NCBI GenBank assembly: GCA_040216635.1
Contig: JAVJOU010000026.1
Span: 1 to 64,000, forward strand
Origin: UBA1479 sp040216635
GTDB taxonomy: Bacteria; Pseudomonadota; Alphaproteobacteria; Rhodospirillales; Casp-alpha2
Length of the DNA stretch: 64,000 bases
Direction: 5' to 3'
Shown here: one piece after another, positions 33,901-41,415 of the stretch
Layout of the letters: each line of letters opens with the position of its first letter
How positions within the stretch are numbered: position 1 is the first letter of the stretch
Made by a program: the position numbers and the translations under genes
The notes under the pieces: generated by a model
Seen by the model: only the letters and a program-made list of their open reading frames with translations
What the model was told of the DNA's origin: nothing
Database searches by the model: none

Positions 33901-33979
33901 CGACGCCATCCATGTCGCGCAGGTTCTCGACCGGCATTTAAACCACAGAGACAGTGAGCCGGTGAGAAAGGAAGGATGA
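30956..33979 (+). CDS. FAD-linked and Fe-S dehydrogenase (YdiJ-type D-2-hydroxyacid dehydrogenase)
   Basis: A 1007-residue fusion. Residues about 50-500 are a PCMH-type FAD-binding and FAD-oxidase C domain (PRGGGTSQCGQTVGEALVVD, GGMAGNNSCGSRSIVYGTMR, HSGEHGDG). Residues about 560-700 hold the iron-sulfur part, with CNNNGACRKRDAGVMCPSFR and CVGCKGCKRECPTGVDMAR. The C-terminal part has two CCG-type motifs (LCCGRTFLAAGL, SCCGMAGAFGY). The length and order match E. coli YdiJ (about 1018 residues), which oxidises D-2-hydroxyglutarate; GlcD/GlcF-like glycolate oxidation is the alternative given the glyoxylate aminotransferase next door. The ATG at 30956 begins the protein; the longer frame has no signal. 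Confidence 0.92.
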   Translation: MATTTTAPSRSRPARPAKGDSALARRLGKAIKGKVLFDPFSRGRYSTDASIYQIEPLGVVIPETADDIEAIINIARDEGVPVLPRGGGTSQCGQTVGEALVVDLSKHVNKVLDFDAAGRQALVEPGLVLDHLNAYLKPHGLWFPVDVSTSSRATIGGMAGNNSCGSRSIVYGTMRDNVRAIDAVTMDGRAMRFGEVSDNAPAAQLDSAQQDLVAGLLDIGRREEGHIKESFPDLMRRVGGYNIDSLVPGGAFKGPWADATLYRQQTHPNLAHLLIGSEGTLAFSTKLHLDLHPLPKHKVLGVCHFPTFYKAMESTQHLVTLGPAAVELVDRTMIGLARDIEIFRPTVERFVQGEPDALLLVEFAGEELEPQLAKLKQLVEMMADLGFPGGVVEAVDPSFQRDIWEVRKSGLNIMMSMKGDGKPISFVEDCAVRLEDLAEYTDRLTQVFHKHGTEGTWYAHASVGTLHVRPVINLKQEMGAKQMRAIAEEAFEMVREYKGSHSGEHGDGLVRSEFHEAMFGPRMIETFKEVKDTFDPAGLMNPGKIVDPPKMDDRSLFRFKPGYETQKIATVLDWSDWGGFAGAVEMCNNNGACRKRDAGVMCPSFRATGDEQHLTRGRANTLRLAISGQLGPDAFTSDDMAATMKLCVGCKGCKRECPTGVDMARMKVEFLNQYNKRHGLRMFDKLVAYLPRYAPLASKIAPLLNLRDKVPGLAWLSEKMFGFAAERTLPRWASAPDKGATKMDADACPAGPAVVLLGDTFNTYFEPENLAAARRVLVAAGYRVVTAQAPDRSRPLCCGRTFLAAGLADEAKKEAQRTLEALTPFVEAGVPIVGLEPSCLLTLRDEFTALLPGEAAQALSKKAMLFEEFLAAEAEAGNLTLPLKDAGGTSALLHGHCHQKAFAAMGAVERTLSLVPGLSVETVDSSCCGMAGAFGYDKDNVEVSKRMGELSLLPAVRGADDDTLIVADGTSCRHQIADGTPRDAIHVAQVLDRHLNHRDSEPVRKEG

Positions 33980-34077
33980 GAGGAAATTTGAACCGTTTTC
34001 TGGGTTTGGATTCTACGATTCGGCGGGGCGTAAGAACCGGTTTCTTTCTTCTCTCCGTCTCACCGCCTCAGTGGTTT
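33940..34077. repeat. Long imperfect inverted repeat after the dehydrogenase gene
   Basis: The left arm, beginning AAACCACAGAG at 33939 and running to about 33970, is similar to the complement of the right arm (about 34042-34077), which ends CTCAGTGGTTTTT. The two copies share AAACCAC, GGTGAG and a GAGA/AAGAAAG stretch. The left arm lies in the last codons of the dehydrogenase. With the final T run it may act as its terminator. A shorter direct repeat (GAACCG/GAACCGG) is seen in the middle. Confidence 0.45.
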
Positions 34078-34103
34078 TTCCTTTCAACCGTGGAGTGACC
34101 AGC

Positions 34104-34793
34104 ATGGACGAAAGCACTTTATCCCGCCCCATCCCGCGAACCTCGTTGCACGACACCATCGTCAATCGGGTCAGGGCCATGGTTTATGACGGTGATCTGA
34201 AACCGGGCGAGAAAGTACCGGAACGCATGCTGTGCGAAACGCTGGGCATTTCCCGCACACCCTTGCGCGAGGCGCTGAAGGTTCTGGCGTCCGAAGGGGT
34301 ACTTGAATTATTGCCCAACCGGGGGGCCAGGGTGGCCCGCCTGACGGCCGAGGACGTTGACGAGATGTTTCCCGTCATGGGAGCCCTGGAAGCCCTTGCC
34401 GGGGAATTGGCCTGCGCCAACGCGACCGAGGCCGACCTGGCCGAACTGCGCGCCCTGCATTACCAGATGGCGCTGCACCATACCCGGGGCGAACGGGCCG
34501 AGTATTTCGCGCTCAACCAGAAGATCCATGAAATGATCATGCGTGCGGCCCACAATGATCTTTTGGTCGGCATGTACGAAGGCCTTGCCGGGCGCATCCG
34601 CCGGGCGCGTTACATTTCATCGATCACGCCCGAACGCTGGAAGCAGGCCATGGCCGAACACGAAGACATGCTGGCCGCGTTCGAAGCCCGCGACGGCGCG
34701 CGTCTGGCCGTGGTGCTGCGCGAACACCTGCGCAACAAATGCGAGGCCGTGAAGGAAGCCCTGCGCCAGGACGCGGATCAAACCGCCGCCTGA
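34104..34793 (+). CDS. GntR-family transcriptional regulator (FCD type)
   Basis: A 229-residue DNA-binding regulator. The winged helix-turn-helix (residues about 12-75) reads LHDTIVNRVRAMVYDGDLKP, ERMLCETLGISRTPLREALK and LELLPNRGARVARL. The FCD ligand domain follows (FPVMGALEALAGELACANAT; HEMIMRAAHNDLLVGMYEGL), a domain that binds organic acids or amino acids often through a metal. The start has GGAG 8 bases upstream. It stands directly after the dehydrogenase and probably regulates it and the divergent aminotransferase; this is inference. Confidence 0.92.
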   Translation: MDESTLSRPIPRTSLHDTIVNRVRAMVYDGDLKPGEKVPERMLCETLGISRTPLREALKVLASEGVLELLPNRGARVARLTAEDVDEMFPVMGALEALAGELACANATEADLAELRALHYQMALHHTRGERAEYFALNQKIHEMIMRAAHNDLLVGMYEGLAGRIRRARYISSITPERWKQAMAEHEDMLAAFEARDGARLAVVLREHLRNKCEAVKEALRQDADQTAA

Positions 34794-34902
34794 CTTCACC
34801 ACGACATCTTATCTTGCTCGCGTCCCGATGACGCGGCTGTGATTCCGAAATCATCCCGATGCCTGTTAGACAGACCCTGAACTTCCGGGGAGTGTGCATT
34901 CG

Positions 34903-36270
34903 GTGATTGAGCTTCTGCGCGCAACGGTTCATCGTTCGGGGATGCGCCATCGCCTATCCACGTTCATTTTCGGCGAACCGGTCAGTGACCGGCTGCCTGC
35001 CCGCGTGCGCGACCGCATCCAGGCACAGCAGCAGCAAAGCGAAAAACTGGTGTCCTGGGTGCAGATGGCACTGGTCGTTCTGTTTTCCAGCCTGTGGCTG
35101 GCAGCACCCAAGGCAGGCACCAACCCCGAGTTCGAACTGGTGCCCTTCGCGCTCGGCTTCTATTTCCTGTTCACCCTGGCCCGCCTGGTCGGCGCCTATA
35201 AGAACGCGCTGACGAAGCCGTTCCTGACGATCTCGGTCGTCATCGACATGGCCTTGTTGATGATCCTGATCTGGTCCTTCCATATCCAGTACATGCAGCC
35301 GGCAAGCTTTTACCTGAAGGCGCCGACGTTGATGTATGTGTTCATCTTCATCGCTCTGCGCGCGCTCAGGTTCGAGCCGGGCTACATCGTCCTTGCCGGT
35401 GTATCGGCCGCGGCCGGCTGGATCACGTTGATGCTCTACGTGGTTCATGCGGAAGCAGGCAATCCTATGATCACCCGCAACTACGTGGAATACATGACTT
35501 CCAACGTCATCCTGATCGGGGCCGAGGTCGATAAGATCGTCTCGATCCTGTTGGTCACCTTCGTTCTGGCGATTGCCGTGCTGCGGGCGCGACGATCGCT
35601 TTACCGCGCGATCACGGAAAGCACGGCGGCTCAGGATCTGACACGCTTCGTTTCCAAGGAAGTGGCGGAACGCATCACCCAGTCGGACCAGGCGATCCAG
35701 CCGGGCGACGGCGAAAGCAAGGTCGCGACCATGGTGTTCACCGATATCGAAGGATTTTCCACCGTCTCCGAAACCATGTCGCCCCAGGAACTGGCCGCCA
35801 CCATCAACGAATATTTCCAGGCCGTGGGTGAGGTCATCGCCCGCCACGGCGGAGTCATCCTTTTATTCGAAGGTGACGCCATGCTGATCACCTTCAACGC
35901 GGTTTCGCCGTCGGACAATCATGCGACCACGGCACTCGACTGCGCGCTGGAACTTCAACAGCTCTGCGCCCAACGCCGGTTCGGAAACGGCGTTTGCCTG
36001 TTGACCCGTTGCGGCGTCAACACGGGGCCCGTTACCGTAGGGGCCCTGGGCACGGCGGAAAGCCTGACCTTCACCGTGCTGGGCGATAACGTCAACATCG
36101 CCGCCCGGCTGGAACAACTGAACAAGCAATACGGCACCTATGTAATGTGCACGCAGGAAACCATCGACGCCTGCCGCGGTGCTTACGGTTTCGATTACAA
36201 AGGGGACATCACGGTCAAGGGCCGCGCCCAGCCGGTCAAGGTTTACGCGGTCGCGTCCGCCCCGGATTGA
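34903..36270 (+). CDS. Membrane-bound class III adenylate/guanylate cyclase
   Basis: A 455-residue protein with about six hydrophobic helices in the first half (WVQMALVVLFSSLWLAAP to VSILLVTFVLAIAVL), then a cytosolic class III nucleotide cyclase domain that makes cAMP (or cGMP). The two metal Asp residues are in VFTDIEGFSTVSE and LLFEGDAMLITFNA, the transition-state residues in VLGDNVNIAARLEQL. The start at GTG 34903, 10 bases after GGGGAG, is preferred over GTG 34894, which is too close to it. The 3' end overlaps the convergent HAD gene by 28 bases. Confidence 0.9.
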   Translation: MIELLRATVHRSGMRHRLSTFIFGEPVSDRLPARVRDRIQAQQQQSEKLVSWVQMALVVLFSSLWLAAPKAGTNPEFELVPFALGFYFLFTLARLVGAYKNALTKPFLTISVVIDMALLMILIWSFHIQYMQPASFYLKAPTLMYVFIFIALRALRFEPGYIVLAGVSAAAGWITLMLYVVHAEAGNPMITRNYVEYMTSNVILIGAEVDKIVSILLVTFVLAIAVLRARRSLYRAITESTAAQDLTRFVSKEVAERITQSDQAIQPGDGESKVATMVFTDIEGFSTVSETMSPQELAATINEYFQAVGEVIARHGGVILLFEGDAMLITFNAVSPSDNHATTALDCALELQQLCAQRRFGNGVCLLTRCGVNTGPVTVGALGTAESLTFTVLGDNVNIAARLEQLNKQYGTYVMCTQETIDACRGAYGFDYKGDITVKGRAQPVKVYAVASAPD

Positions 36271-37064
36271 GCCGCCAACACCGCATCGACCGCTTCGGCG
36301 AAGCCGGCGCCCGAGGCCCCCTCGGTCACATAGGTCGGCTTGGCATCGATCCGGTCGCCGAAATCCCGAACATTGGCGACACCGACGGAATGGGGAAAAA
36401 ATTCGAACAGGGGCGCGTCGTTTGGGCTGTCGCCCAGATACATCCAGCGCGCCCGTTCGTCCTGGTCCGATGCATCGGCCTTATACAGTTCACGCAGGAC
36501 CAGACAGGTCGTGGTCAGCTTGTCATAGGGGCCGAGCCAGCCGTTGACATGAATGTTCGAATAGGTTGCGGTCATGCCCGCCGCTTCCATGATGGAAACG
36601 ATCTGCGCGACCGCTTCCTCACCCAGCGGGGCGACATCCTGGGCATGGTCGATGGCCAAGTCCGTTTCGCGGTATGCCTGATCGGCGGCCAGGGCCGCAC
36701 CCGGGACCTCGGCGATGATCGCTTCCAACACCTTTTCATATTGCGCCCAATGGGCACGCCGTTCGTCCCGCGCCAGGATATGAAGATGCACCATGCGGCC
36801 TGAGTCGGGATGCAGGCGGAACACAAAGCCGCCGGATTCACCGACCACCGCATCGACAGGCCAGGTCCGTGCCATGGCATCGCAGGTGCCGGCGGCCGCC
36901 CCCGTAACAGCGATGACCGTCAGCCCCGCCGCGCGTGCGCGTTCCAGCGCGGCAAGGGCCGTCGCCGTGATCTTGCCGTCGGTCGTCAGCGTACCGTCCA
37001 CATCGGTGATGATGCCGCGGACTTGGCGGCGGGCCGCGATGGGAAATTCCCCAAGCGGCAGCAT
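36243..37064 (-). CDS. HAD-superfamily hydrolase, subfamily IIB
   Basis: A 273-residue phosphatase. Motif I is ITDVDGTLTTDG (nucleophile Asp near residue 21), motif II is IAVTGAAAGTCDA and motif IV is WMYLGDSPNDAPLFEFFPHS. The cap of the Cof/mannosyl-3-phosphoglycerate phosphatase type (HLHILARDERRAHW; YSNIHVNGWLGPYDK) sits between them. The substrate is probably a sugar phosphate, but not certain. It lies 16 bases downstream of pheT and may be translated from the pheST transcript. Confidence 0.88.
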   Translation of the reverse strand: MLPLGEFPIAARRQVRGIITDVDGTLTTDGKITATALAALERARAAGLTVIAVTGAAAGTCDAMARTWPVDAVVGESGGFVFRLHPDSGRMVHLHILARDERRAHWAQYEKVLEAIIAEVPGAALAADQAYRETDLAIDHAQDVAPLGEEAVAQIVSIMEAAGMTATYSNIHVNGWLGPYDKLTTTCLVLRELYKADASDQDERARWMYLGDSPNDAPLFEFFPHSVGVANVRDFGDRIDAKPTYVTEGASGAGFAEAVDAVLAAQSGADATA

Positions 37065-37079
37065 CAGGCGTTACCGCCC

Positions 37080-39485
37080 TTAACCACGGAGCTCCCCGCC
37101 CGTAGCCTTGGTCACATTGGCGATCACCTTGTCGGCGACGGCGTCGATCTCGGCATCGGTCAGGGTTTTTTCGACCGGCTGCAGGACGACATTGATGGCA
37201 AGGGACTTCTTGCCTTCGCCCACGCCCTTGCCTTCGTAGACATCGAACAGGGTAACCTCGGTGATCAAGGTCTTGTCGGCTGCATAGGCCGCGTTGATGG
37301 CTTTGGCGGCTTCGACGTCAGAGCCGACGACGAAGGCGAAATCGCGCGCGACGGATTGCAGCGCCGACAACACCAGATGCCCCTTGGCGGCCGACTTCTT
37401 GGCCTTGGTTTTCGGCAGGTTGTCGAAATAGATCTCGAACCCGACAGCCGGGCCCTTCACGTCCATGGCCTTGAGAACGCCCGGATGGATTTCCCCGAAG
37501 GCCGCCAGCATCATCGGCCCCAGGCGCAAGGCACCGGACCGGCCGGGGTGATACCAGGCGGGGGCTTCGGCCGTGATCTGCGCGCGGTCGGCGGGCAGGC
37601 CCAGGTCGGCCAGAACAGCCTGGGCATCGGCCTTGGCATCGAATGCATCAACGTCACGCGGCGGCGCCGACCAATGGCGCGGGCCTGATTTTCCGACCCG
37701 GATACCGGCGGCAACCATCTGTTGGTCCTCGGGCTTGGCGCCCGGGAATTGCGGGCCGACTTCGAACAGGGACAGGTCCGCGATCCCGCGGGCCCCATTG
37801 CGCGACGCGGCCGCCAGCAGATTGGGCAGAACCGACGGGCGCATGACGTCAAGGTCGGCGCTGATGGGATTGAGCAGACGCATGGCCTCATCGACACCGC
37901 CGAACAATGCTGCCTGTTCATCGGGCATGAAGGAATAGGTCACGGCTTCGACCATGCCGCGTGCGGCCAGCAGGCGGCGGGCCTGGGCACGGCGGCGCTG
38001 ATCGGCGTTCAGGATCGCGCCCGGCGCTTCGTCCGGCCGGGTCAGGGAGACCGCTGGAATGCGGTCATAGCCATAAATGCGCACGACCTCTTCGACCAGG
38101 CAGGCTTCGGATACCACGTCTGAGCGCCAGGACGGCACACGGACCACAAGCCGGTTGCCCTGATCGGAATCGATGGCGAAACCCAGCACGTTGAGAATAC
38201 GGCGCGCTTCGACGCCATCGACCTCGGTCCCGCCCAGGGTCGCGACCCGGTCCAGGTTGAAATCAAGCGTGCGCTGCCAGTCCGGGCCTTCACCCGCCGA
38301 CACCACGTTTGAGGCCTCGCCGCCGCACAAATCCAAGATCATGCGTGTCGCGATTTCACAGGCATCGTCCAGAAAGGCCGGATCGACGCCCCGTTCGAAC
38401 CGGTAGCGGGCATCGGTCTGCAGGTTCAGCTTGCGGCCGGTCATGGCCGTGCGCACGGGATCGAAATAGGCGACTTCCAGGAACACGTCCGTGGTGTTTT
38501 CCGTGCAGCCCGAATTCAGCCCCCCGATGACACCAGCGACCGCTTCCGGTCCCTTGTCGTCGGCGATCACCGTCATCTCGCCGTCCAGTTCGTATTCGAT
38601 TTCGTCGAGCGCCAGAATCTTCTCACCCGGTTTGGCCAGACGGGCATGGATGTTGCCGGAAACCTTGGCCGCGTCGAACACATGCAACGGGCGGTCGAAT
38701 TCAAAGGAAATGTAATTGGTCACATCGACCAGCGCCGAAATGGGGCGCAGGCCCACGGCGGTCAATCGGTCCTGCAGCCATTTGGGGCTGGGCCCGTTCT
38801 TGACGCCCCGGATGGTCCGGCCGACGAATTTGGAGCAGGCACTTGCCGTTTCTTCGTTGAATTTCAATTCGACGGCAATGGGGCTGTCGAAGGTGCCTAC
38901 GACGGGCGAAGTATCCAGCGGCTTCAACGATCCTAGACCGGATGCCGCCAGGTCGCGGGCAATTCCGCGCACGCCCAAACAATCCCCCCGGTTGGGCGTG
39001 ATGGCGATTTCGATCACCGGATCGGCCAAGCCCATGACGTCTACGGCGCGGGCCCCCACTTCGGCATCGCCATCCAGTTCGACGATCCCGTCATGTTCGT
39101 CGGAAAGGCCCATTTCCCGTTCGGACAGCAGCATGCCGTTGGACGTCACGCCGCGGATTTCCGTGGGCTTCAGGGTAATACCCGTGCCCGGGATGTAGGA
39201 GCCGGAGGGCGCGAACACGCCCTTCAGGCCCGTGCGTGCATTGGGCGCACCGCAAACCAGTTCCACCGTCTCGGCCCCCGTCGAAACCTGACAGACCCGC
39301 AGGCGGTCCGCATCGGGGTGCTGCTTTGCATCCAATACTTCGCCGACGATAAAGGTCTCAAGTCCCTTGGCACGATCCGAAACCTGTTCGACTTCGAGCC
39401 CGACCATGGTCAGACGGTCGAGAATTTCTTCGAAGGTCGCATCCGTTTCCAAATGCTGCTTGAGCCATCCCAGGGTGAACTTCAT
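37080..39485 (-). CDS. pheT: Phenylalanine--tRNA ligase beta subunit
   Basis: The larger subunit of the alpha2beta2 PheRS. It contains the tRNA-binding and editing parts. The 801 residues begin MKFTLGWLKQHLETDATFEE, with the OB-type tRNA-binding domain (AKQHPDADRLRVCQVSTG), the B3/B4 editing domain (TPNRGDCLGVRGIARDLAAS) and the C-terminal ferredoxin-fold anticodon-binding domain (QSVARDFAFVV; TLFDVYEGKGVGEGKKSLAI). Its start overlaps the pheS stop by four bases (ATGA). The longer frame to 39548 is an artefact inside pheS. Confidence 0.97.
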   Translation of the reverse strand: MKFTLGWLKQHLETDATFEEILDRLTMVGLEVEQVSDRAKGLETFIVGEVLDAKQHPDADRLRVCQVSTGAETVELVCGAPNARTGLKGVFAPSGSYIPGTGITLKPTEIRGVTSNGMLLSEREMGLSDEHDGIVELDGDAEVGARAVDVMGLADPVIEIAITPNRGDCLGVRGIARDLAASGLGSLKPLDTSPVVGTFDSPIAVELKFNEETASACSKFVGRTIRGVKNGPSPKWLQDRLTAVGLRPISALVDVTNYISFEFDRPLHVFDAAKVSGNIHARLAKPGEKILALDEIEYELDGEMTVIADDKGPEAVAGVIGGLNSGCTENTTDVFLEVAYFDPVRTAMTGRKLNLQTDARYRFERGVDPAFLDDACEIATRMILDLCGGEASNVVSAGEGPDWQRTLDFNLDRVATLGGTEVDGVEARRILNVLGFAIDSDQGNRLVVRVPSWRSDVVSEACLVEEVVRIYGYDRIPAVSLTRPDEAPGAILNADQRRRAQARRLLAARGMVEAVTYSFMPDEQAALFGGVDEAMRLLNPISADLDVMRPSVLPNLLAAASRNGARGIADLSLFEVGPQFPGAKPEDQQMVAAGIRVGKSGPRHWSAPPRDVDAFDAKADAQAVLADLGLPADRAQITAEAPAWYHPGRSGALRLGPMMLAAFGEIHPGVLKAMDVKGPAVGFEIYFDNLPKTKAKKSAAKGHLVLSALQSVARDFAFVVGSDVEAAKAINAAYAADKTLITEVTLFDVYEGKGVGEGKKSLAINVVLQPVEKTLTDAEIDAVADKVIANVTKATGGELRG

Positions 39486-40579
39486 CGGTTCAGCCCCCCG
39501 GTCAGGGTCGGCATGTCGAGCGCCGCGAAGCCGTAATGGCGCAGCCAACGCAGGTCCGATTCATAGAACGTGCGCAAATCCGGCACGCCGTATTTCAGCA
39601 TGGCCATGCGCTCGACCCCCATGCCGAAGGCGAAGCCCTGATACTTTTCCGGATCGATGCCGCAATTGCGCAGCACGTTCGGATTGACCATGCCGCAGCC
39701 GAGAATTTCCAGCCAATCGCCGCCGTGCCCGATTTTCAATTCGCCGCCGTCGCGGGTGCAGCCGATATCGACCTCGGCAGACGGTTCCGTGAAGGGAAAG
39801 TAGCTGGGCCGAAAGCGCACCGGCAGATCGTCCATGCCGAAAAAGGCGCGCAGGAAATCCTGCAGGCAGCCCTTGAGATGTCCCATGTGGGTTTTCTCGT
39901 CGACCAGCAGGCCTTCGACCTGGTGAAACATGGGCGAATGGGTCGCGTCGTAATCGCAGCGATAGGTGCGCCCCGGCACGATGATGCGGTACGGCGGCTC
40001 GCCGCCCTGCATGGTGCGGATCTGCACCGGTGAGGTATGCGTGCGCAGCACCAACCGGCCCGTATCGCCATCGGCATCCCCTTCGCCGTCGGGGGCGGGC
40101 AGATAAAAGGTGTCGTGATCCTGGCGGGCCGGGTGGTCGGCCGGAATGTTCAGGGCCGTGAAGTTGTGCCAATCGTCTTCGACGTCCGGGCCTTCGGCAA
40201 TGCGGAAACCCATATCGCCCAGCACGGCGATGATCTCGTCGATGACCTGGCTGATGGGATGGATGGCGCCTTGGTCTTCCGGGCGAACCGGCAGGGTCAC
40301 GTCGATGCGTTCTTGCGCCAGGCGCGCATCAAGGGCGGCATTTTCCATCGCCGCCTTGCGCCCGTCGATGGCATCGGCCACGGAATCCTTCAGCGCGTTG
40401 AGCGCCTGGCCGGTTTCCTTCCGCTGGTCGGGATCAAGGGCGCCCAGGCCCTTCATCTGATCAGTGATGCGGCCCTTTTTGCCGAGGGCCGAAACCCGCA
40501 CCTGTTCCAGCGCGTCCAAATCCGCCGCCGCCTCAACGGCAGCAAGCAGTTCCTCACGGAGCTTTTCGACACTCTCCAT
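39482..40579 (-). CDS. pheS: Phenylalanine--tRNA ligase alpha subunit
   Basis: The catalytic class II subunit of PheRS. The 365 residues have the N-terminal coiled coil (MESVEKLREELLAAVEAAA), then motif 2 (RTHTSPVQIRTM, YRCDYDATHSPMFHQVEGLL), the phenylalanine-binding FFPFTEPSAEVDI-like block (here YFPFTEPSAEVDI) and motif 3 (GFAFGMGVERMAMLKYGVPD). It is translationally coupled to pheT. A 9-bp hairpin lies between it and rplT. Confidence 0.97.
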   Translation of the reverse strand: MESVEKLREELLAAVEAAADLDALEQVRVSALGKKGRITDQMKGLGALDPDQRKETGQALNALKDSVADAIDGRKAAMENAALDARLAQERIDVTLPVRPEDQGAIHPISQVIDEIIAVLGDMGFRIAEGPDVEDDWHNFTALNIPADHPARQDHDTFYLPAPDGEGDADGDTGRLVLRTHTSPVQIRTMQGGEPPYRIIVPGRTYRCDYDATHSPMFHQVEGLLVDEKTHMGHLKGCLQDFLRAFFGMDDLPVRFRPSYFPFTEPSAEVDIGCTRDGGELKIGHGGDWLEILGCGMVNPNVLRNCGIDPEKYQGFAFGMGVERMAMLKYGVPDLRTFYESDLRWLRHYGFAALDMPTLTGGLNR

Positions 40580-40606
40580 GGCCGCGCCTCTTCAATTCGG
40601 AAGGAT

Positions 40607-40629
40607 GCCGGCGCCTGTCGGGCGCCGGC
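40607..40629. repeat. Perfect hairpin between rplT and pheS
   Basis: GCCGGCGCC (40607-40615) and GGCGCCGGC (40621-40629) form a 9-bp stem with a 5-base loop in the 64-base gap. In the transcribed direction the stem is followed by ATCCTTCC, not a T run, so it is not a simple terminator. It may set the relative level of synthetase and ribosomal protein mRNA. Confidence 0.6.
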
Positions 40630-40643
40630 CTGTACTTGAACGC

Positions 40644-41003
40644 CTAGTTGCCGAGGGCGGCCTGAGCCTGTTCCACCAGCGACTTAAAGGCTTCCGGTTC
40701 GTGCACCGCGATATCCGAAAGGACCTTACGGTCCAGTTCGATCCCGGCCTTGTCCAGGCCGTTCATGAACTGCGAATAAGACAAACCATGCGCCCGCGCA
40801 CCCGCATTGATACGGGTGATCCAAAGACGACGGAAGGTCCGCTTCTTGGCGCGGCGGTCGCGATAGGCGTATTGCAGCGCCTTTTCGACCTTTTCCAGCG
40901 AAATGCGGAAGTTGTTCTTGTTGCGACCGCGATAACCCTTCGCGCGGTCGACAACTTTCTTGTGGCGGGCGTGTGCGGTAACGCCCCGAGTAACTCGTGC
41001 CAT
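40644..41003 (-). CDS. rplT: 50S ribosomal protein L20
   Basis: L20 binds 23S rRNA early in 50S assembly. The 119-residue sequence begins ARVTRGVTAHARHKKVVDRA with the Lys/Arg-rich tail and the conserved FRRLWITRINAGARAHG and YSQFMNGLDKAGIELDRK segments. In other bacteria L20 represses its own operon by binding the leader; a similar feedback could work here through the rpmI leader. It follows rpmI by 37 bases. Confidence 0.98.
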   Translation of the reverse strand: MARVTRGVTAHARHKKVVDRAKGYRGRNKNNFRISLEKVEKALQYAYRDRRAKKRTFRRLWITRINAGARAHGLSYSQFMNGLDKAGIELDRKVLSDIAVHEPEAFKSLVEQAQAALGN

Positions 41004-41040
41004 TGTCCAGCTCTCCTAAATCAAAAAATGATGCGCGGCG

Positions 41041-41238
41041 TTACAGATAGGGCGCGAAGGACTTGATCTGACGCGCATTGGTCACATCGAGAACCATCGT
41101 ACCCCGTGCTTTACGCTTCATCTTGGTGGAGCGCTTACGCAGATTATGCCGCTTGAAAGCGAAATTGCCGCGCACCTTGCCGGTACCGGTTATCTTGAAC
41201 CGTCCCTTGGTGCTGGACTTGGTCTTCAGCTTGGGCAT
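41041..41238 (-). CDS. rpmI: 50S ribosomal protein L35
   Basis: L35, a small basic 50S protein of 65 residues, beginning MPKLKTKSSTKGRFKITGTG with FAFKRHNLRKRSTKMKRKAR after it. AAAGGAT lies just before the start. It is the first gene of the rpmI-rplT-pheS-pheT operon. Unlike in gamma-proteobacteria, infC is not upstream but 26 kb away with thrS. Confidence 0.98.
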   Translation of the reverse strand: MPKLKTKSSTKGRFKITGTGKVRGNFAFKRHNLRKRSTKMKRKARGTMVLDVTNARQIKSFAPYL

Positions 41239-41358
41239 TTCGACATCCTTTCATATGCGGGGCCCCAAAAAGGCCGGAACCCCAACGTCTTTATCAATCG
41301 TCGTTCTGGGCGGCCAGGCATGCCCGTTACAAAGCCATGCCGCCCGTTCGAGCCGCGG

Positions 41359-41387
41359 GTTATAGCGCCGGGCGCCGCCGGATGCAA
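41359..41387 (-). promoter_or_regulatory. Promoter of the rpmI-rplT-pheST operon
   Basis: On the minus strand TTGCAT (41382-41387) and TATAAC (41359-41364) are 17 bases apart. The leader to rpmI would be about 115 bases and contains a GGCC-T5-GGGGCC segment able to form a hairpin, a possible site for L20 autoregulation. Confidence 0.55.
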
Positions 41388-41415
41388 GGGCTGCGGGCAA
41401 AGGAAATCACAGTCC

